The translations under genes and the position numbers were made by a program. A DNA stretch of 64,000 bases from Numida meleagris (Eukaryota; Chordata; Aves; Galliformes; Numididae): the NCBI RefSeq assembly GCF_002078875.1, contig NC_034415.1, positions 19,931,975 to 19,995,974 on the forward strand, given 5' to 3'. Shown here piece by piece: positions 1-13,060 of this stretch. How positions within the stretch are numbered: the first letter of the stretch is position 1; each line of letters opens with the position of its first letter. The notes beneath the pieces were generated by a model that ran no database searches, had not been told where the DNA came from, and saw nothing but the letters and a program-made list of their open reading frames with translations.

Positions 1-2184
1 TTCACCCAGGCAACCCGAACAGTACTTCCCTGTACATCTGTATGAGACACAGTTCAAGGACCTCTGTAGCTCTTGCTTTCCCAAGCGCTGCAGCACAGTG
101 AGCCTTGACCTGCTTCACTGCTAATATGGTGATGCACAAAGAAGCCTGGGAGCATTTGCTTTGTGCTGGATAGTGACGTGTCTCGTGCTTGTTAAAAAGG
201 GAAACATTAAGCCAATTACTCATGGTGGCACAATTGAGAAGTTTAGGTTGTCACCTCAAAGAGTGTAAATCCCAGCTCACGTGGACTTAAGCTATTAAGG
301 TATAAGCAGTGTTCACAAGGAAAGAGTGTATTATGCTGCTCAGCAGCAGGTTGCGTGGCATTCCTCCGGTAAGTCAATTTAGTAGCCCTGTCATCCTGCT
401 AAGCAGACTTGCCATTTCTCAATTACTGCACAGTGGCTAGAAGAATCCTGGAAGTTCAAGGGAAAATAGGTGGCCTCTCGGTCCCCAAAGCATAGAAGGT
501 TGAGCAGAACTGGCAATCCGTTAGAAACAGACCAAGAAAATTTACAGGGTGTTTTACTTGTATCTCCATTACATCTCATGCTGCCAGAAAACCTGAAGAC
601 CGTTCATCTGTTTAATCTTTGATATCTACAGAGCACCTATCATCTCAGTACAGTTTCGACTATTTAAAGATCAGATTCAACGATAACAGCAGTGTTACAC
701 TCACAGCTCGCTTTTTGTAATATTTAACAAGAAGGGCTTTCTTGGCTGTGAACGAGAGGCAAAGAATTACTTCCCAGCTGAGGAAAAGTTTTAAATGTTG
801 TTGGTCTCTTCCAAACAGGAGCATCAGCAGATCTTTAGAACTTATCAGCCCCAATTCCATAATTTCCATGTCTTACTCTGTTTAAATGATTATCTAATGG
901 TACATAACCATATAATGTATCCATGATAGCATGTTTCATCAGAAGACTGCCATGCACTAAGGTTAACATCCAGGTTCATTCCACAAGTTTATGAAGCAAG
1001 AAATACAACCTTTGGAAAGTTTTATATGAAATATCACATATTTAATGCTAAGCTGAACCCTTTGGAATGGTGCACTCCCATGAAACCTTGTGTCTGAAAG
1101 GATACTTACCTCTTAATCTTAAGAGCATTTGTCTTTTATGGCGAGTGGCTGTTTCTGCATGTTGGCTCTCAAATGAGATCCTGTGAGGTCATATCTGTAG
1201 CAGGAGGGGATGCTGTCACCTCGTTGTCAGCCAGCTGAGGGCTCCAGTGGCAGTGCAGCACCCAGACACAGCACCTGCGATGCAGGAAGGGCTTCCCACA
1301 TAGAAACAAGTCAACTTTTAAGTGGCAAACAAATAAGGACTCTAATGCAGAGTGTGTGTTGCAGCTGCTAGGTTTCTTGAAATAGTCAGTGTGCTATTGT
1401 ATCCTGTGAAAAAGACTTCATGCTTGGGTTGGTTTTTTTGTTTGTTTTTGTGTTGTTGTTTTGTTCTGAATAGCATTTCCAGTTACCTCTGTGAAACAAG
1501 TTTAATTAAGACCACATCAAGTTATGGTACTCTGCTGTGGGCAAAGGTGCTGCTTAAATTCTGCACCAGGGAAAACCAGGATTTTGTACTGGTTTGGGTG
1601 TAGGGTCCTTCTAGCAATGACTGTCTCCATTCTGTTACGAACATTGTCTTCTAGAATTTTTTACTCTTTGCAAACTGATGATGTTGATACCTTCTTAGGA
1701 AGTGAAATCTGGAGGCTGAGATACATCATTTCAAAGAGAAAAAGAATGAATCCTTTATAGTTTTGTTGGTTGTGATCCTGTTTGTCTTATGGGGAAGATG
1801 AGGTATACTTAATGAAAGTAACATCTCAATTATGTATTCCTTCACATCATTTAGGCAGCAGTCAATACTTTTTGAGTTCCTATCCCTGTGGGATGTTTCT
1901 TCTATGCCTGTTTGCATGTTACTTTTCTTCCAAGCACATTAATCTGTTTTATGCAACACCTTTTGCATATTGTAATCCAGTGGAATTGTTATCCCATGCT
2001 AAGGCTATTTTGATGATTATAATGTGTAGTACAGTATCTCAGTCTATTGGCATGTTCAGTGGTTCAAGTTAATTTCAGGGACTGATGTCTTGGGCCAGCC
2101 AATGGAGATATTTTACCTGCCATCATGTTGGCCACTTCCCAGCCCAAGCTGACCAAAACCTTTATGCTGCTGATACGCCCAGCT
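1..2184. other. Unique non-coding sequence, no gene recognised
   Basis: I see no exon, RNA gene or recognisable repeat here. Open frames on either strand are below 100 codons and resemble no family I know. Those on the plus strand at 1352-1603 and 1782-2072 are rich in Phe, Cys, Leu and Ser because the DNA is T-rich, not because of protein selection. A T/G-rich simple stretch lies at about 1431-1463. The sequence runs into the CR1 element without a visible 5' boundary, as expected for a 5'-truncated insertion. Confidence 0.7.
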
Positions 2185-2425
2185 CTTGAAGGGGAGGAAA
2201 ACAAGACAATTAGGCAGAAAATCTTTACTATGAGGGTGGTGAGACACTGGAACAGGTTGCCCAGCGAGGCTGTGGATGCTCCTACCCTGGAAGCATTCAA
2301 GGCCAGGCTGGATGGGGCTTTGAGCAACCTGGCCTAGAGGGAGGTGTCCTTGCCTGTAGCAGGGGTGTTGAAATTAGATGATCTTAAACGTCCCTTCCAA
2401 CCCAGACCATTCTGTGATTCTGTGA
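2185..2425 (+). mobile_element. CR1 non-LTR retrotransposon, 5'-truncated 3' tail
   Basis: This is the 3' end of an avian CR1 LINE. Reading left to right it holds the last codons of ORF2 (reverse transcriptase/endonuclease polyprotein), a TAG stop at 2335-2337, an approximately 70-base 3' UTR, and two perfect octamers ATTCTGTG at 2409-2416 and 2417-2424. CR1 ends in such octamer repeats instead of poly(A). UTR words typical of CR1 are present, including the stretch around 2376-2402 that reads like 'agatgatctt..cgtcccttccaaccca'. The 5' boundary is uncertain: similarity at the protein level is clear from about 2203, and anything before about 2185 could be flank. CR1 copies are usually truncated like this and are immobile. 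The copy is diverged from the consensus as I remember it, so it is probably not a recent insertion. Confidence 0.93.
2203..2337 (+). pseudogene. C-terminal remnant of CR1 ORF2
   Basis: An open frame that begins upstream at 2125 carries the hallmark CR1 ORF2 C-terminus from about 2203: an FTMRVVRHWNRLP motif, then a DAPTLEAFKARLDGAL segment, then the TAG stop. In avian CR1 elements this is the extreme C-terminus after the reverse transcriptase domain, and it is commonly seen as a spurious 'protein' in bird gene sets. The frame has no stop or frameshift across these 45 codons. The reverse transcriptase and endonuclease domains are absent, so it cannot encode an active enzyme. The ATG at 2125 is probably fortuitous flanking sequence and not an element start codon. 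Confidence 0.88.
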
Positions 2426-4324
2426 ACATCTAAGAATTTTTGTCACTAGTAACCGTTGTTGCCTTTCTACTTACTCTGTTTCTCAAATCCCTCACAAATA
2501 TACCCAGAAGCACAGATGCTCATTTAGAGCATTGTGGCAACCTCTTGGTAAGTCGTCTGTTATGAAAATTGATAATTGAGCTTTGGGCATTTTTTTCTCT
2601 CTTCTCCTGGGCTCAGAGTGTGAAGACAGGTTACTTCTCACTCTTACAGCTTCCTGGGAGAGTGTTACAGAAAGTGTGTCAGGCTGTTCTCTGCTGCTGC
2701 TCTGCTTGCAAAACGTTCCACCTATTCCAAAGGTAAATGAGGCACACACAGATAAGTTTAACTCTGGCAGAGATTGCTCACGCAGGCAGGTTCCTTCCTT
2801 GTTGAGAACGGTGCTGTGGCTTGCCATGTCCCAGCTGAGACCAGGGATGGCCAGATGTGTCTTTGTTCCAGTTTGAAATCAGACAGGTTAGATTAAATTG
2901 TCTGTGGTTTAAGCTAATCTGTTCTGACTCTCCATTGGAACAGATCGTCAGTCCCAGCTGGGAGGCAGCAGCCACCAGCACTGCCTTGCACGTCACCACG
3001 CGGAGGCTGGCGGTCCCATCTGCCCTGACGCCCGTGGCTACAGCAGCGTCTGAAAGCTTAGGGCTGGGACTGTGAAAGGGAAGAGAAGAGGAAACGTGAC
3101 AAAAAACCTTGGCTCGGATGTAGACTAAAAAGAGTGGTAGTCTAAAAAGGATGAGAATGGAGCAGCAGATGAAGGCTGCCAGGGAGGTGGACATAAATTG
3201 TAAAACTTGAAGTAAATAAATCTGTTAGGAAAATAAGGATGTATAGGTTGAGACATGTGCTAGCCAATGCCCTAACCCATGCCGGAATGTGACTGGAAGA
3301 GCCTCCCCTTGCACTGAAATCCCCACCTCATCGTAGACTGTCCTCCAGTTTCCAGTTCTGCCCTTCTAGTCTTAGCAGACCTATTCTGCACTTGTTCCTG
3401 TTTGAGGGGATTTTATTCTTATTTTTTTTTAACACCCATCTAAAGATGGACGCACAGAGCCTTGCAGGTGTCTTTCCCAGAGCACTGGTGGATCTGTGGA
3501 TTTTTGGAGGTACCCCGTCAGAGGTATGCTAGGACAGCAGTTGCTTTCTACATTTAGGTGCTCTCTGGCTAGCTTCCTTTGTCTGCCTTTCTAATGCTCC
3601 CACATTTGTCTCATCTCTTGTCTCCAAGCAAGGCACAGTAGGCTTATCGCAAAACTTCTTTGTATTTCTTATGTTTGTGAACATGAGAAACATAATGTGA
3701 ACATAATAATAGTGAACAAGAGAGAGGAGTTGATTAGGTGTCAGTGAGCCCTGATTTAGCTCTCAAAATGTTTATTTGGTAATAACTATGCTAGGGCTGG
3801 ACCCAATGACTCTCAGTTAATGAATTGAGTTTGGAGGACTGGCAGCCAGGGGAAAATACTTTTATTAATGAGTTGTGTATAAATGGATCTAGAAGTCTTT
3901 TAGAGAAGAAAAAAAAAGAAAACACACAATTATAAATTAATCAATTTCTTATTTTAAAAGGCACTTATATGGAAGTGTACTTAATTCAACTAGAAGAGAC
4001 AAACAAGAAGTTAGTTCCTTTAGATAATTTGAGTAACTGTCACTGTAAACCTTGTCAGAAAAAAATATCACATTTCTCATCAGATTTTATATCTACTAGT
4101 GCCCATCAGAAGCTACAATAATAGATTTTATCATCAGATGTTTCAAAAGACCTTTCTTATGGCTGCATCTCTTTCAAGATGCCTCATTCTGTGAGTGTCT
4201 GTGGAGAACTATAGCAACCTGTTATTGACAGATGTGCTCTCTGTAGCTTGTATGTCGGCCCTGCTGGTTTCTCCTGCTGGCTAATAAAGTTAGTTGCTGG
4301 TATATATTTGTAGAGTCTTTGAAG
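2426..4324. other. Unique non-coding sequence with two weak ancient-repeat matches
   Basis: No gene recognised. The stretch from about 3890 to 4140 is distinctly AT-rich. Two short similarities to old repeats are annotated or discussed separately: a MIR-like patch at 2733-2765, and a patch near 3793-3822 that resembles the end of a CR1/L3-type LINE ('gggctggacccaatgac'). The overlapping open frames at 2492-3194 on both strands are chance ORFs with no recognisable domain. Confidence 0.65.
2733..2765 (-). repeat. Possible MIR (CORE-SINE) fragment, reverse orientation
   Basis: The segment resembles the reverse complement of the MIR central region, around 'tgaggcacagagaggttaagt' in the consensus as I remember it. 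The window has TGAGGCACA, then a CACAGATAAGT stretch. The match is about 25-30 bases with one gap, so chance is possible. MIR is an ancient amniote SINE and decayed copies do occur in birds. No flanking duplication or tail is visible. Confidence 0.3.
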
Positions 4325-4425
4325 TCTGTTAGGTTGTGGAACAGCCTTCTGAGGGAGTTAGTACCTCATTATTTCAACTATTGGAAATTAGTGGGAAACA
4401 CTGCTTGACAGTGCCATGCGGGTTG
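4325..4425 (+). repeat. Possible decayed CR1/L3-type LINE fragment
   Basis: The stretch starting GGTTGTGGAACAGCCTTCTGAGGGAG resembles the segment of CR1/L3-family LINEs that encodes the 'LWNSLP'-like C-terminal region, and the later AAACACTGCTTGACAG resembles the segment that follows in some CR1-Y-like copies. There is no open frame left and the downstream 3' UTR is not recognisable. The call rests on remembered consensus wording and should be treated as tentative. Confidence 0.33.
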
Positions 4426-7400
4426 TCTGCTTTGGTTCTGAGGAAAAAGGGAAGGGCAAGAGCAAGATGTCCTTAACAGCCTTTCTGAGCCCTTAACTGC
4501 TTTGGCAAAATTATCTTCTGTGCCTGCTCATAACTGAGAGACTCTTTGCTCAAAGCTTAGTGACCTGTTGTCATTTACTGGTATTCTGTGACTTACATGG
4601 GCACTTCAGAAGACATAGCACCATACTGATCTTCTGCAACTTCTCCTGCAGAAGTGGGAGAATATAGCCACTTAATAGAACTGAAGAGTGAGTTCTTAAA
4701 TGGAAAACGGAGCATGGCGAGAACAGAATGTGATAACCATGAGAATTCAGTGCTTACAGCTACAAAAATATAAATCTCTATATGCACAAAAGTTTCTGTA
4801 TAGTCATCCCGGGCTTATGCTCCATGCCTTACCTTCTTCCTCTTCCAAAAACTGCTTGGAGAAATCACTGTTCTAAAGTGAATGCCAGAAAAACATGGGA
4901 CTGCTATCTCCATACATGCTAATAAATCTGTGGCAACAGTTATCGAGAAGTAAGGCCCTGCATGTGAGGAATGGCATACTTCATGTGTCACTGTGCCTGT
5001 GAGAGAGAATGTTTCCCAAATACTTTAACATCTCCCGCAGACAAAAGGGAAATCACGTGAGTGCTGCTGCTGGGCAACCCTTTGGACTTGGCCTGCGAAG
5101 TTGTACAAAGCAAGGCTGGCTTTGCATTAAAGACCTGTACCTTGCTGACAGCTGGTTTCTGTGCATCATGCTTTTTCACAAGTCTCACATTTACTTGTCT
5201 TTAGCATCTCTTGTTGATGGTGATTTTTTTTTTTAATACAGTTTAGTCAGGAAGGCTCTACATTTGCAATGCCTAATAAAAAGTGGTGCCCAGATAATGA
5301 GCAAAAGGAGTACTTGGTCCTAACTTGGGATGCGAGGAAGTAATTATTGTGACCCCTCATTGTTAATTTGTCATTTGAGCTGTTAGTGACTGAAATTTGT
5401 TTGGTATAAAGATGGACTAAAGTACATGCATTCTACCTGCTGTCTTAGAAGCCCTCAGGATCTTTATGAAGGTATTAATATCTTCCCCATAGAATTTTCT
5501 GACTGCTGTTTGTTCTTGTGGATATTTCACTTGGATAATAGGGACTCTTTCTGGCAGTCTCACCTGCTCAGATTCTTTCTGCCCGGAGCTCCAGAATAGC
5601 TCTTTAAATCCTTTTCCTAAGCAGAACCAGGAGGTGTGAGGTATAATAAGATCTGTTTTTCCAAGACCATCTAGTTCCTTGATGAGGCAGGTTGGATGAT
5701 GCCATGGGAAAACACTGCCATGTAGTCATTCATCTGCCTTGCTAATCCTGTGCTCTGTTGTTTCAATCCTTTTATCACAAGGGTCCAGCCCGGATGAAAT
5801 CTTTCCAAGTTCTTGGTGTTTGAGTTGAGTGGGGAAATCCAAATAGCAATCAAAGCTATAGCCTTATCCAATTATAGTGTTCATTGTTGTGCTGTTATCC
5901 AAGCTGTGACTGGGGGAAATTTCCCTTTGACAAGTGTACTTGTCAGCACCAAATGCAGAATGCTTTAAAATAAAGCTAGATGCGTGAAGCATTACACACC
6001 AGACAACTGTAATGACCTTTTAACTACTTTCAGACCGCAGGAAACACACGGCCAACATTAACTTGTTGGAGATCTTAAGAACCCAAAGTCTTGCTTTTCA
6101 TACTACGGCTCCAAAATGGTATTTTGTTTACAGGCAAGGCAATATGAATTAATTTTTCTATGTCTCTTTGTTGTAGACAATGGCACAGTTGGTCCCAGTG
6201 AGGAGAAAGTCCTTGAAGAGACAACAGAAAACATAAAAATGTTGATGAAAAATGCATGAATTCAACAGAGGGTGGTATTAGCAAAAGCTGCTGCAGGGGA
6301 AGGTAATGAATTGGGGAATGCATACTCCAAGATTACAGGATATCCATTATAAAAAAGGGCAGACGTGGAAGGTCAGGAGGAGGAACAGAATGAGCCTTTA
6401 GTGAGGGAGCAAGTGTAAGTCCTGCCTGCATCTCCTCTTCGAGTCCCAGCAGGGAAGAGCAGTGTGTGCCAGCAGCGCTGCAATGGCAGGCAGTGCCTTC
6501 CAGCTGGAGCTCCGTGCCTGACGTGGGGAGAGCGAGCCAGGCAAGGCAGAGAGTTTGCTGTCCCTTGGAGCCAGTCTGGAATGAAGACAAGAGTCCAGCT
6601 GAACCCCTGGCAAGCACCAATGCACTGAAAGCCTGCATATGGTGGAAGTCAGAATGGTTCACCCAGGAGAGGGAATGAAGCAGAAGGGACTACTCTTGCT
6701 TGCGTGGACCAAGCTGTATAAGAAGATGGGGTGTTGTCTATTGCCTTCTGCCAGGAGGCTGGTTTTTTTTTTCTGTAAGAGTATCATTGATGAATGTGAG
6801 ACCTAGCTTGATATTATGCATGTAGACATGTCATCAGCAAACACAGTACTGAAATTGTTGAGGCTGGGGGGAAACTCTGTGTGTGTTCTTTGCATACAAA
6901 TGATTTGGGTCCTTGATTTTGGTATGAAGTTGTTCCTTCATAAAGCGGCATCGCTGAGGACCTCAGTTGAAGCTTTGCCTGCAGGAATAATGTGGCCTGA
7001 TGGAAGAAATAGCAGTTGGCTTGCCTAGAGGTGGCAAGCTTAATGAGAGTCCACCTGATTGGTATGTAGTGCACGTCCTAACATTATAACTTCTGCCTGC
7101 CATGTGCTCACAGTCCCAAGGAAGACACCGCTGATCAAATGAGTAGTATCTAGACTTGAAATTAGCAAAGATGAATAAAATCTTTGTCTTTTGCAGTAGG
7201 ACTTTCAAAGGAGAGAGAGAGTTATGAGGGATTCATGTTTTTACTAATTAGACACAAAAAATGGCAGAAGTGTTTAAAAAATAATAAAATAAACCCTTAG
7301 CTCTTGCCCTGGGCACGAATTTACTAGCTTTAGTTTGTTGTTCCATTCGGTTCATTGATCTTGTCACAACTGATGATTCATTAAGTTGTGACTACTGTAG

Positions 7401-8522
7401 AAATTACAATGCACAGATGTAGCCGTACTGCACATCTGTGTGTTCCCAATGTGTTAATGATCTAAAAAATGCACTTTCTGTCTGGCCATCCACTGTGGTT
7501 CAAGTGCCAACTGACATTTTATATTATTGAGCTATTTGTTGTGGTTGGCAAAGAGAAAGTGGTTTGGGTTCTCCTCATACTTTTTTTGATACTTTTATCC
7601 ATATTTCAAATAGCTGTGCTTGACTGTCCCAGCAGCCATGGCCTTGCAGAATGCCAATTGGGACTGTAAGTCTTTCTGCAGGCTGCAGGCCTTTTTTGGT
7701 GTTACATGCCTTCTCCTGGTCTCTGCTCATTGTAGATGGGCTTGTTTTCTCTGCTAAGTCATGGGGAATGAACATGTCAAGTTCAAAAGCAGGATTTGCA
7801 GATTTCTTGACTTCCTTAGGATTCTGAATTTCAGTTTTTCAGATTTGACTGAGATGTTGTTGACTTTGTTCCTAGCTTAATGCTGACAGTTCTGTTTATC
7901 CAAAACTTCTCATCCTAGCAGGTCCCAGGAGACCTCAGATACTTAGTATTGACCTACAGCCTGACGAGCACCAGCAGTTCAGCAGTGTGCAGCAACACCA
8001 TAAAACAACTTAATTGTTAAATCAACATCTGAATTCTCCACTTAACTCAAACTGCTGTTCAGACTGGCCCTTATTAGAAACCTGTGCTTGATTAAAGAAT
8101 AGACCTGAGGGACTGAGTGCTGGATGGAGCGTGAGCACTGATGAGGCAGACTATGCTCACTGTTCTGTCGTAGTACGCTTATGCCCATGTTGTGTAGTTA
8201 GTCCATTTCCCTGTGATTATGTTTTGATTCCTAACACTGCTTTCTAGTGCACACAAACTCTTAAGACTCCTCTTGCTACAGGCCTTCCAGGGAGTACTCT
8301 GGGAGAGCAGACTGCATCCGTTCAAAGCTCCTAGTAGCCAACGTGCCTGGCTGTGTTTCTATTTCCAGTCTGATGATGTCGTAGGCTCTGTGCTAGGAGA
8401 GTCCATGCCTTGCATCTCTTGCTTGGATTGTCTTTGTTTCAGCCATGCAGATCTTTCTGAAAGCTAGATTAAAGGATGTCTCCAAGAAAAATAGACTGTT
8501 CCCTTCCCTCCGCCCCGTCGCT
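4426..8522. other. Unique non-coding sequence, no gene recognised
   Basis: Nothing beyond ordinary unique sequence is seen. There are short T runs near 5224-5235 and 6762-6771. Overlapping frames at 6333-6678 on both strands lie in a GC-richer patch and have no recognisable domain. No splice-bounded open frame stands out. Confidence 0.65.
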
Positions 8523-8543
8523 CCCCCCCCCCCCAAAAAAAAA
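8523..8543. repeat. Homopolymer junction C12 A9
   Basis: Twelve C residues (8523-8534) run directly into nine A residues (8535-8543). This is simple sequence prone to length error in sequencing and to slippage. It has no apparent link to an element tail. Confidence 0.9.
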
Positions 8544-11500
8544 GGCAAAGCAACAGTGAGTTCACGACTAACGTTGGCCAGTTTGTTTCAAAACTTAATA
8601 TTTAATTTCACAGCAGAAATTGTCTCATTTCAACTTGAATTCAAATTGGTTTTCCATCTCAAGAAGAGCCCTTTTTCATGCTCCATCTCTGAGATTCTTT
8701 TTCAACTTGAGCATCTGTAAATTCTCTTCCAGAAGCTGAACAATTGGAGCTCTGTAAGCCCCTGTTCTATGTGCAGCCTATTCTCTTGGCTTGTTTTTTT
8801 GTAGCTCATCTTTGAATCCTTCATGCTATTTCCATGCTCCTCTGGAAATGTATGCTTTGCAATTCACACTTTATTTTACCAGTGTAAGAAACAGCCACAA
8901 TGATTCAAACCGATGAGCAGTCAATGCCAATTGTCTTTTCCAGGAGCCAGTGCTGGATGCCCCCAAAGTGTGTAAGGACAGAGCATGCGCATAGAGCCAC
9001 TTTCCCAAACACGTGCTTCTCTGGCCTCTGCTATCATGTGCCAAGGGGATTTTGGAGCCAGAGGTGGTGATTTTAGTCAAACTAATGAAAGAAAAAAATG
9101 ATTTTTTTTTAACTTCTAGCACGCATAACATCCCAAAGCAAGATGTTTCTGAGCTCAGCTAGATGTTCTGTGAGAATATAGCTGTTAATTGCTAGTATCA
9201 TTTGACGCCCTGCAGGCTTTCCATTAGAAGGGACAGTGAAGTGTTCATCTGTCTTCAACTTCATGATTCACGCTGGATTCTGCTCTTTGTTGCACTCATC
9301 CTTGCTTGTAACTTCCACACTAAATAGTTACGGTCTATTTAACACATGATGTTTGCAGCGGCAGTACTGTGCATCCCAATTGAGTAGAAGATGAGGACCA
9401 ACCTAGAGCTGCTTTACCTTTTCTGTCACAGTGTTGCATGAGTATTGTGAGCCATAGGATTTATTGCTTTCCAGGTCTTCCATCTTACAGGCCAAGCATA
9501 TGCTTTTTTGCTAGTTCCTGTGGCAACCAGGAGTGCACCTGGAAGGCTCTGGAACATCTGTTTGTCCAGCTGGGTCAGGGCACAGGGTCAGATGAGATAA
9601 GAGGGAACTTCAGGAGGGGGTTTGTGTTATGTGCTAGGCAGGAGCTGGTCTCCGTGACTCAGAAGGGGTTTTTCTAATTCCATGCATTCAGATTACTTTG
9701 CACCCCTTTGTATTCAAATCTACTTGATTAGATGTTGCCTTTTTAGTTGTGCAGTTTGTAGCAGTAGCCTGTCTTCACTGTTCGTGATCCCTCTGAGATG
9801 CTCGGTGCTTGTGACGGCAGCCTTCCGTGGGGCTTGCTCTGATGGGGGAAGCTCTCGTGTCCTTTGGCACAGCTGTGGAAGGCTGCACCCAGCTCTTCCT
9901 TGCGTTCACTTTGACAGCAGATGTGCACATCTCCAGGTGTGGCGTGGGGGGCTTTTGCCCAGCAAAGGGAAATCCCAGAAGCTGCTGAGCACTGAGGCAG
10001 TTTTCTTCTACCTGCAGTGGCTCCTTGCTAAAATTCAGCCGTGAATCAGCGGATTTGCCCCTACTGTTGAGCCCCTTTGGCTCAAAATTTTGAGATATTT
10101 GATGCAGCTGAAAGATGGTGAGCCGCAGTAGCCCATCGAGACTTAGTTGAATCCAACTTCCCATTTTTCCTTAGAACATTTTGTCCTAACACAAGTGAGA
10201 TGTTATTTGTCAGTTGCACAAATCATAAGCAAAGCTGGAGCAAATAGAGCGGTGAGTGCAGCTGAGCCAGACGGAGCTGATGCTTTTGATCTTTCCTTGC
10301 TCTTTTATGTACAGAAAGGCAGGAGATCTCGGGAACGTCCCACCTAGTCCTGTGCTGCCATATGGTTCCTTCATCTGACCAACAGCAAACTCATAAAAGT
10401 TGTCCATAAAACAAAATGGGTGTGTTTAACAAAACTGTCTGAAACATAAGTTAAGTAACAAAACTTGACAGCTCATCTTCTCCACCACCCGAACAACTGT
10501 GTCGCTAATATTCATTGAAGCGTAGAATTGAAATGCCTTCCTTTATCACTTAACCTGTTCTTTTACGGTATACATTTTTTAAAAACTTGCAGCACGGTTG
10601 TCCTTTAGATCAGTGCTGCTATTCTAAGCCTGGCAAGTGTTGTTTTTTCTGTGGCTGAAAAATGAATCTGCGGAATCTGAATATAACCCAGTGATTCACT
10701 CCCTTATGCACTGTTCAGCTTAGTGAGACGTGAAGTGCCGGATTTCATGGAAACTGGACCTCACTGCCAAATAACAAAGTTTGAACTTGTGCTCCTTGTC
10801 ACAATTAATTGCTAATTTACAGCTACTGTGGAAAGAGCAGGTAGTGTGGTGCAGGCAAAAGCTTTACCAGCAGGAATTACCCAAACTCCATAGTTACGCA
10901 GTTAACAGTGCCTCTGTAGCACTGCTGTTAGCGTGACCCTTTCAGCATTTTTAAGCTATTGTGTCATTTATTATCGTAGGCCATTCTATCTTCAAGGTGC
11001 TCCTGACAGATACTTATTAAAGACTGATTTTTAGAGAAGCGGCTGCGTGGTTACGTACAAGTTTCAGCAGAGTTATGGCTAAACCATGGGGAATTGTGTT
11101 GGGTTTGTCCCCAGCACCAGCACATTTTCCAGGCAGGAGGGGAAGTGGATGCCGTGTCTAATTCAAATGCTGCTGCCCTCATGCTCAGCACCATTTAAGA
11201 GAGTAAATGCGCAGAAGTTTACTTAGAACTTCTGAAGTACAGCTTCTTAGCTTGACAGTGCTTATCTTCAGTCCGCTGGTCAGCTGTCTCAAATAATTCC
11301 CTTCTACTTCAACAACAGGGTAACAGCAGCTTGTTGGTTATTAAAACACCACAACATTTTAATAAAAGAAATCTGACCGTGATCTGCTGATGCTTTTCAG
11401 GGAAGGGGAGCACTGTGCCGTGTTTTGGGATGTGTTTGTACGCTCCCATGTCAGCTGCTGTGAGCAGCAGTGTGGGGTAGGAGTACCACCCGCTGCTTTC

Positions 11501-13060
11501 CCAACGGAGCTGTTGATTTTCATAAAGATATTTTGCAAGTGCCTTACCAGCCTGGCTTTGCTAAGTGATGTGCAGAGGGTTGCTTCTAGGAGCTCTGAGG
11601 ATTTTCCAAACTCAGTAGTTTGGAAATTGCATTCGGCAAACCCTAAATTCTGAACAAAGCAGGTGCAACAAACATTTTTAATGCGGTGCTTTTAATTAGA
11701 GCTTAATTTCCTACCACTGAGCATCTCTACCAGTCAGAGCTGTGCTCCTTGCTCCAGCATCTAGATGTATTGAGTGGTGCTTATATCTGTAACTTCACAT
11801 GGGATTAACTCAGTAGTTGCTTTGCAGCAAAAATGTCATCTGTTGCTCTGGTCCTGATGCTGTGCTAAGTGGGAAACTCCTGGATGAAAATGTGAGTCTT
11901 GTGCTGTCCTAATTGTGGTGAAGGTTGAGTTGGTTTCCTGAACAGCTGTGGAGGAGGGAGGTTCAGCTTGCAGGGAGGGCACAGCAACCTCATGGGCCGT
12001 TTCTGATTGCATCGTTAGGGTAATGAAGGCTCTGAGCACAGCCTTGTAGAAAACCCCATGAAGCAGCATGCTGTGCAGGAACACCATGCTGCTGTGAGCT
12101 CAGGCCAGGTTGGAGGCAGGACAGCAGGTGGGTATGGACAAACCTGTGTATGACAAAACCTATGTGTAACACCAGGACAAAATAAGCACTGGGGACATCA
12201 CCAATTACAGCATAGTTGTTGCCTGAGTGCTGAAGAGATTCTTCTGGAAAAGAAGGATTTGGAGGCTGGTGTCTTGGTGAACATGATAAGGAAGAGTTTC
12301 TGCCATAGCCTGGGGGTTGGCTTGGGAAAAAACATGAAGCAGTTCGCGTGAAAATATTGTGTGTGGGTGATGAAGCATCGTTGGTGCCTGGAGAGGCAGC
12401 ACCTCAGTAGAACATCATATATCAGGGAGAAGCGTGAGTCTTTCCAACAGGAAAGTGATGTGGTATGTTATCTCAGAGAGCATGGGGTAATAACTGGGCA
12501 GCCCTTGCTGCGTGGTCTGCCTTCAGCAGTTCGGAGTGGCCTGTCTTCATGGCTCTGCGTGACGAGGAGGTACTGGTGAGCATTGGGGTGACCCAAAGAG
12601 CATTTCCAAGGGGCTTCTCAAATCTTTTTACGGTACCTGATTCTGGTGCGCCACAGCATTCAGAGTGTTAAATGCCAAAGGATGCTTAAGGGACAAGGAG
12701 CTTTGTTAGAATAAAACTGCTACCAGTGGAAGGAAAGGAAAAAAGGGCAGCAAATTGCCAGGCAGTTACCGGTACAGATTCACTAGTTAAAAGTGGGGAA
12801 GGTCCTGAAATGTAATGGAGTGAATCGCTTATGACCAACTTTATGGTGGTGTAATCTGCCATTTATTTTCAATGGTAAATACAGAAAATGATAGTGAGAT
12901 GTTGAAAATGTGATGTGTCATAAAAGTTACAGCCTCCTCGTCAAGTTTATTATGCTTTGGGAGACGCAGGGACTTGGTTGCTTCCTGACGTAGTTAAGAC
13001 ACTTGAAATTTAGACACTGAAATGTAAACCAGTCTTTTGCTAACCACAGGTTTGAGATGG
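8544..13060. other. Unique non-coding sequence, no gene recognised
   Basis: No exon, RNA gene or clear repeat is visible. Overlapping open frames on opposite strands at 9682-10164 (120 and 129 codons) are mutually exclusive and neither resembles a known protein. The sequence has several AT-rich blocks with TAATTA-type words (for example around 10800-11050), but nothing dense enough to call a regulatory element. Confidence 0.6.

Noticed and set aside
3785..3830. Possible CR1/L3 3' UTR word 'gggctggacccaatgac'
   Set aside because: Only about 20 bases match, and no adjoining CR1 sequence continues in the right order. It is mentioned in the tile but not called.
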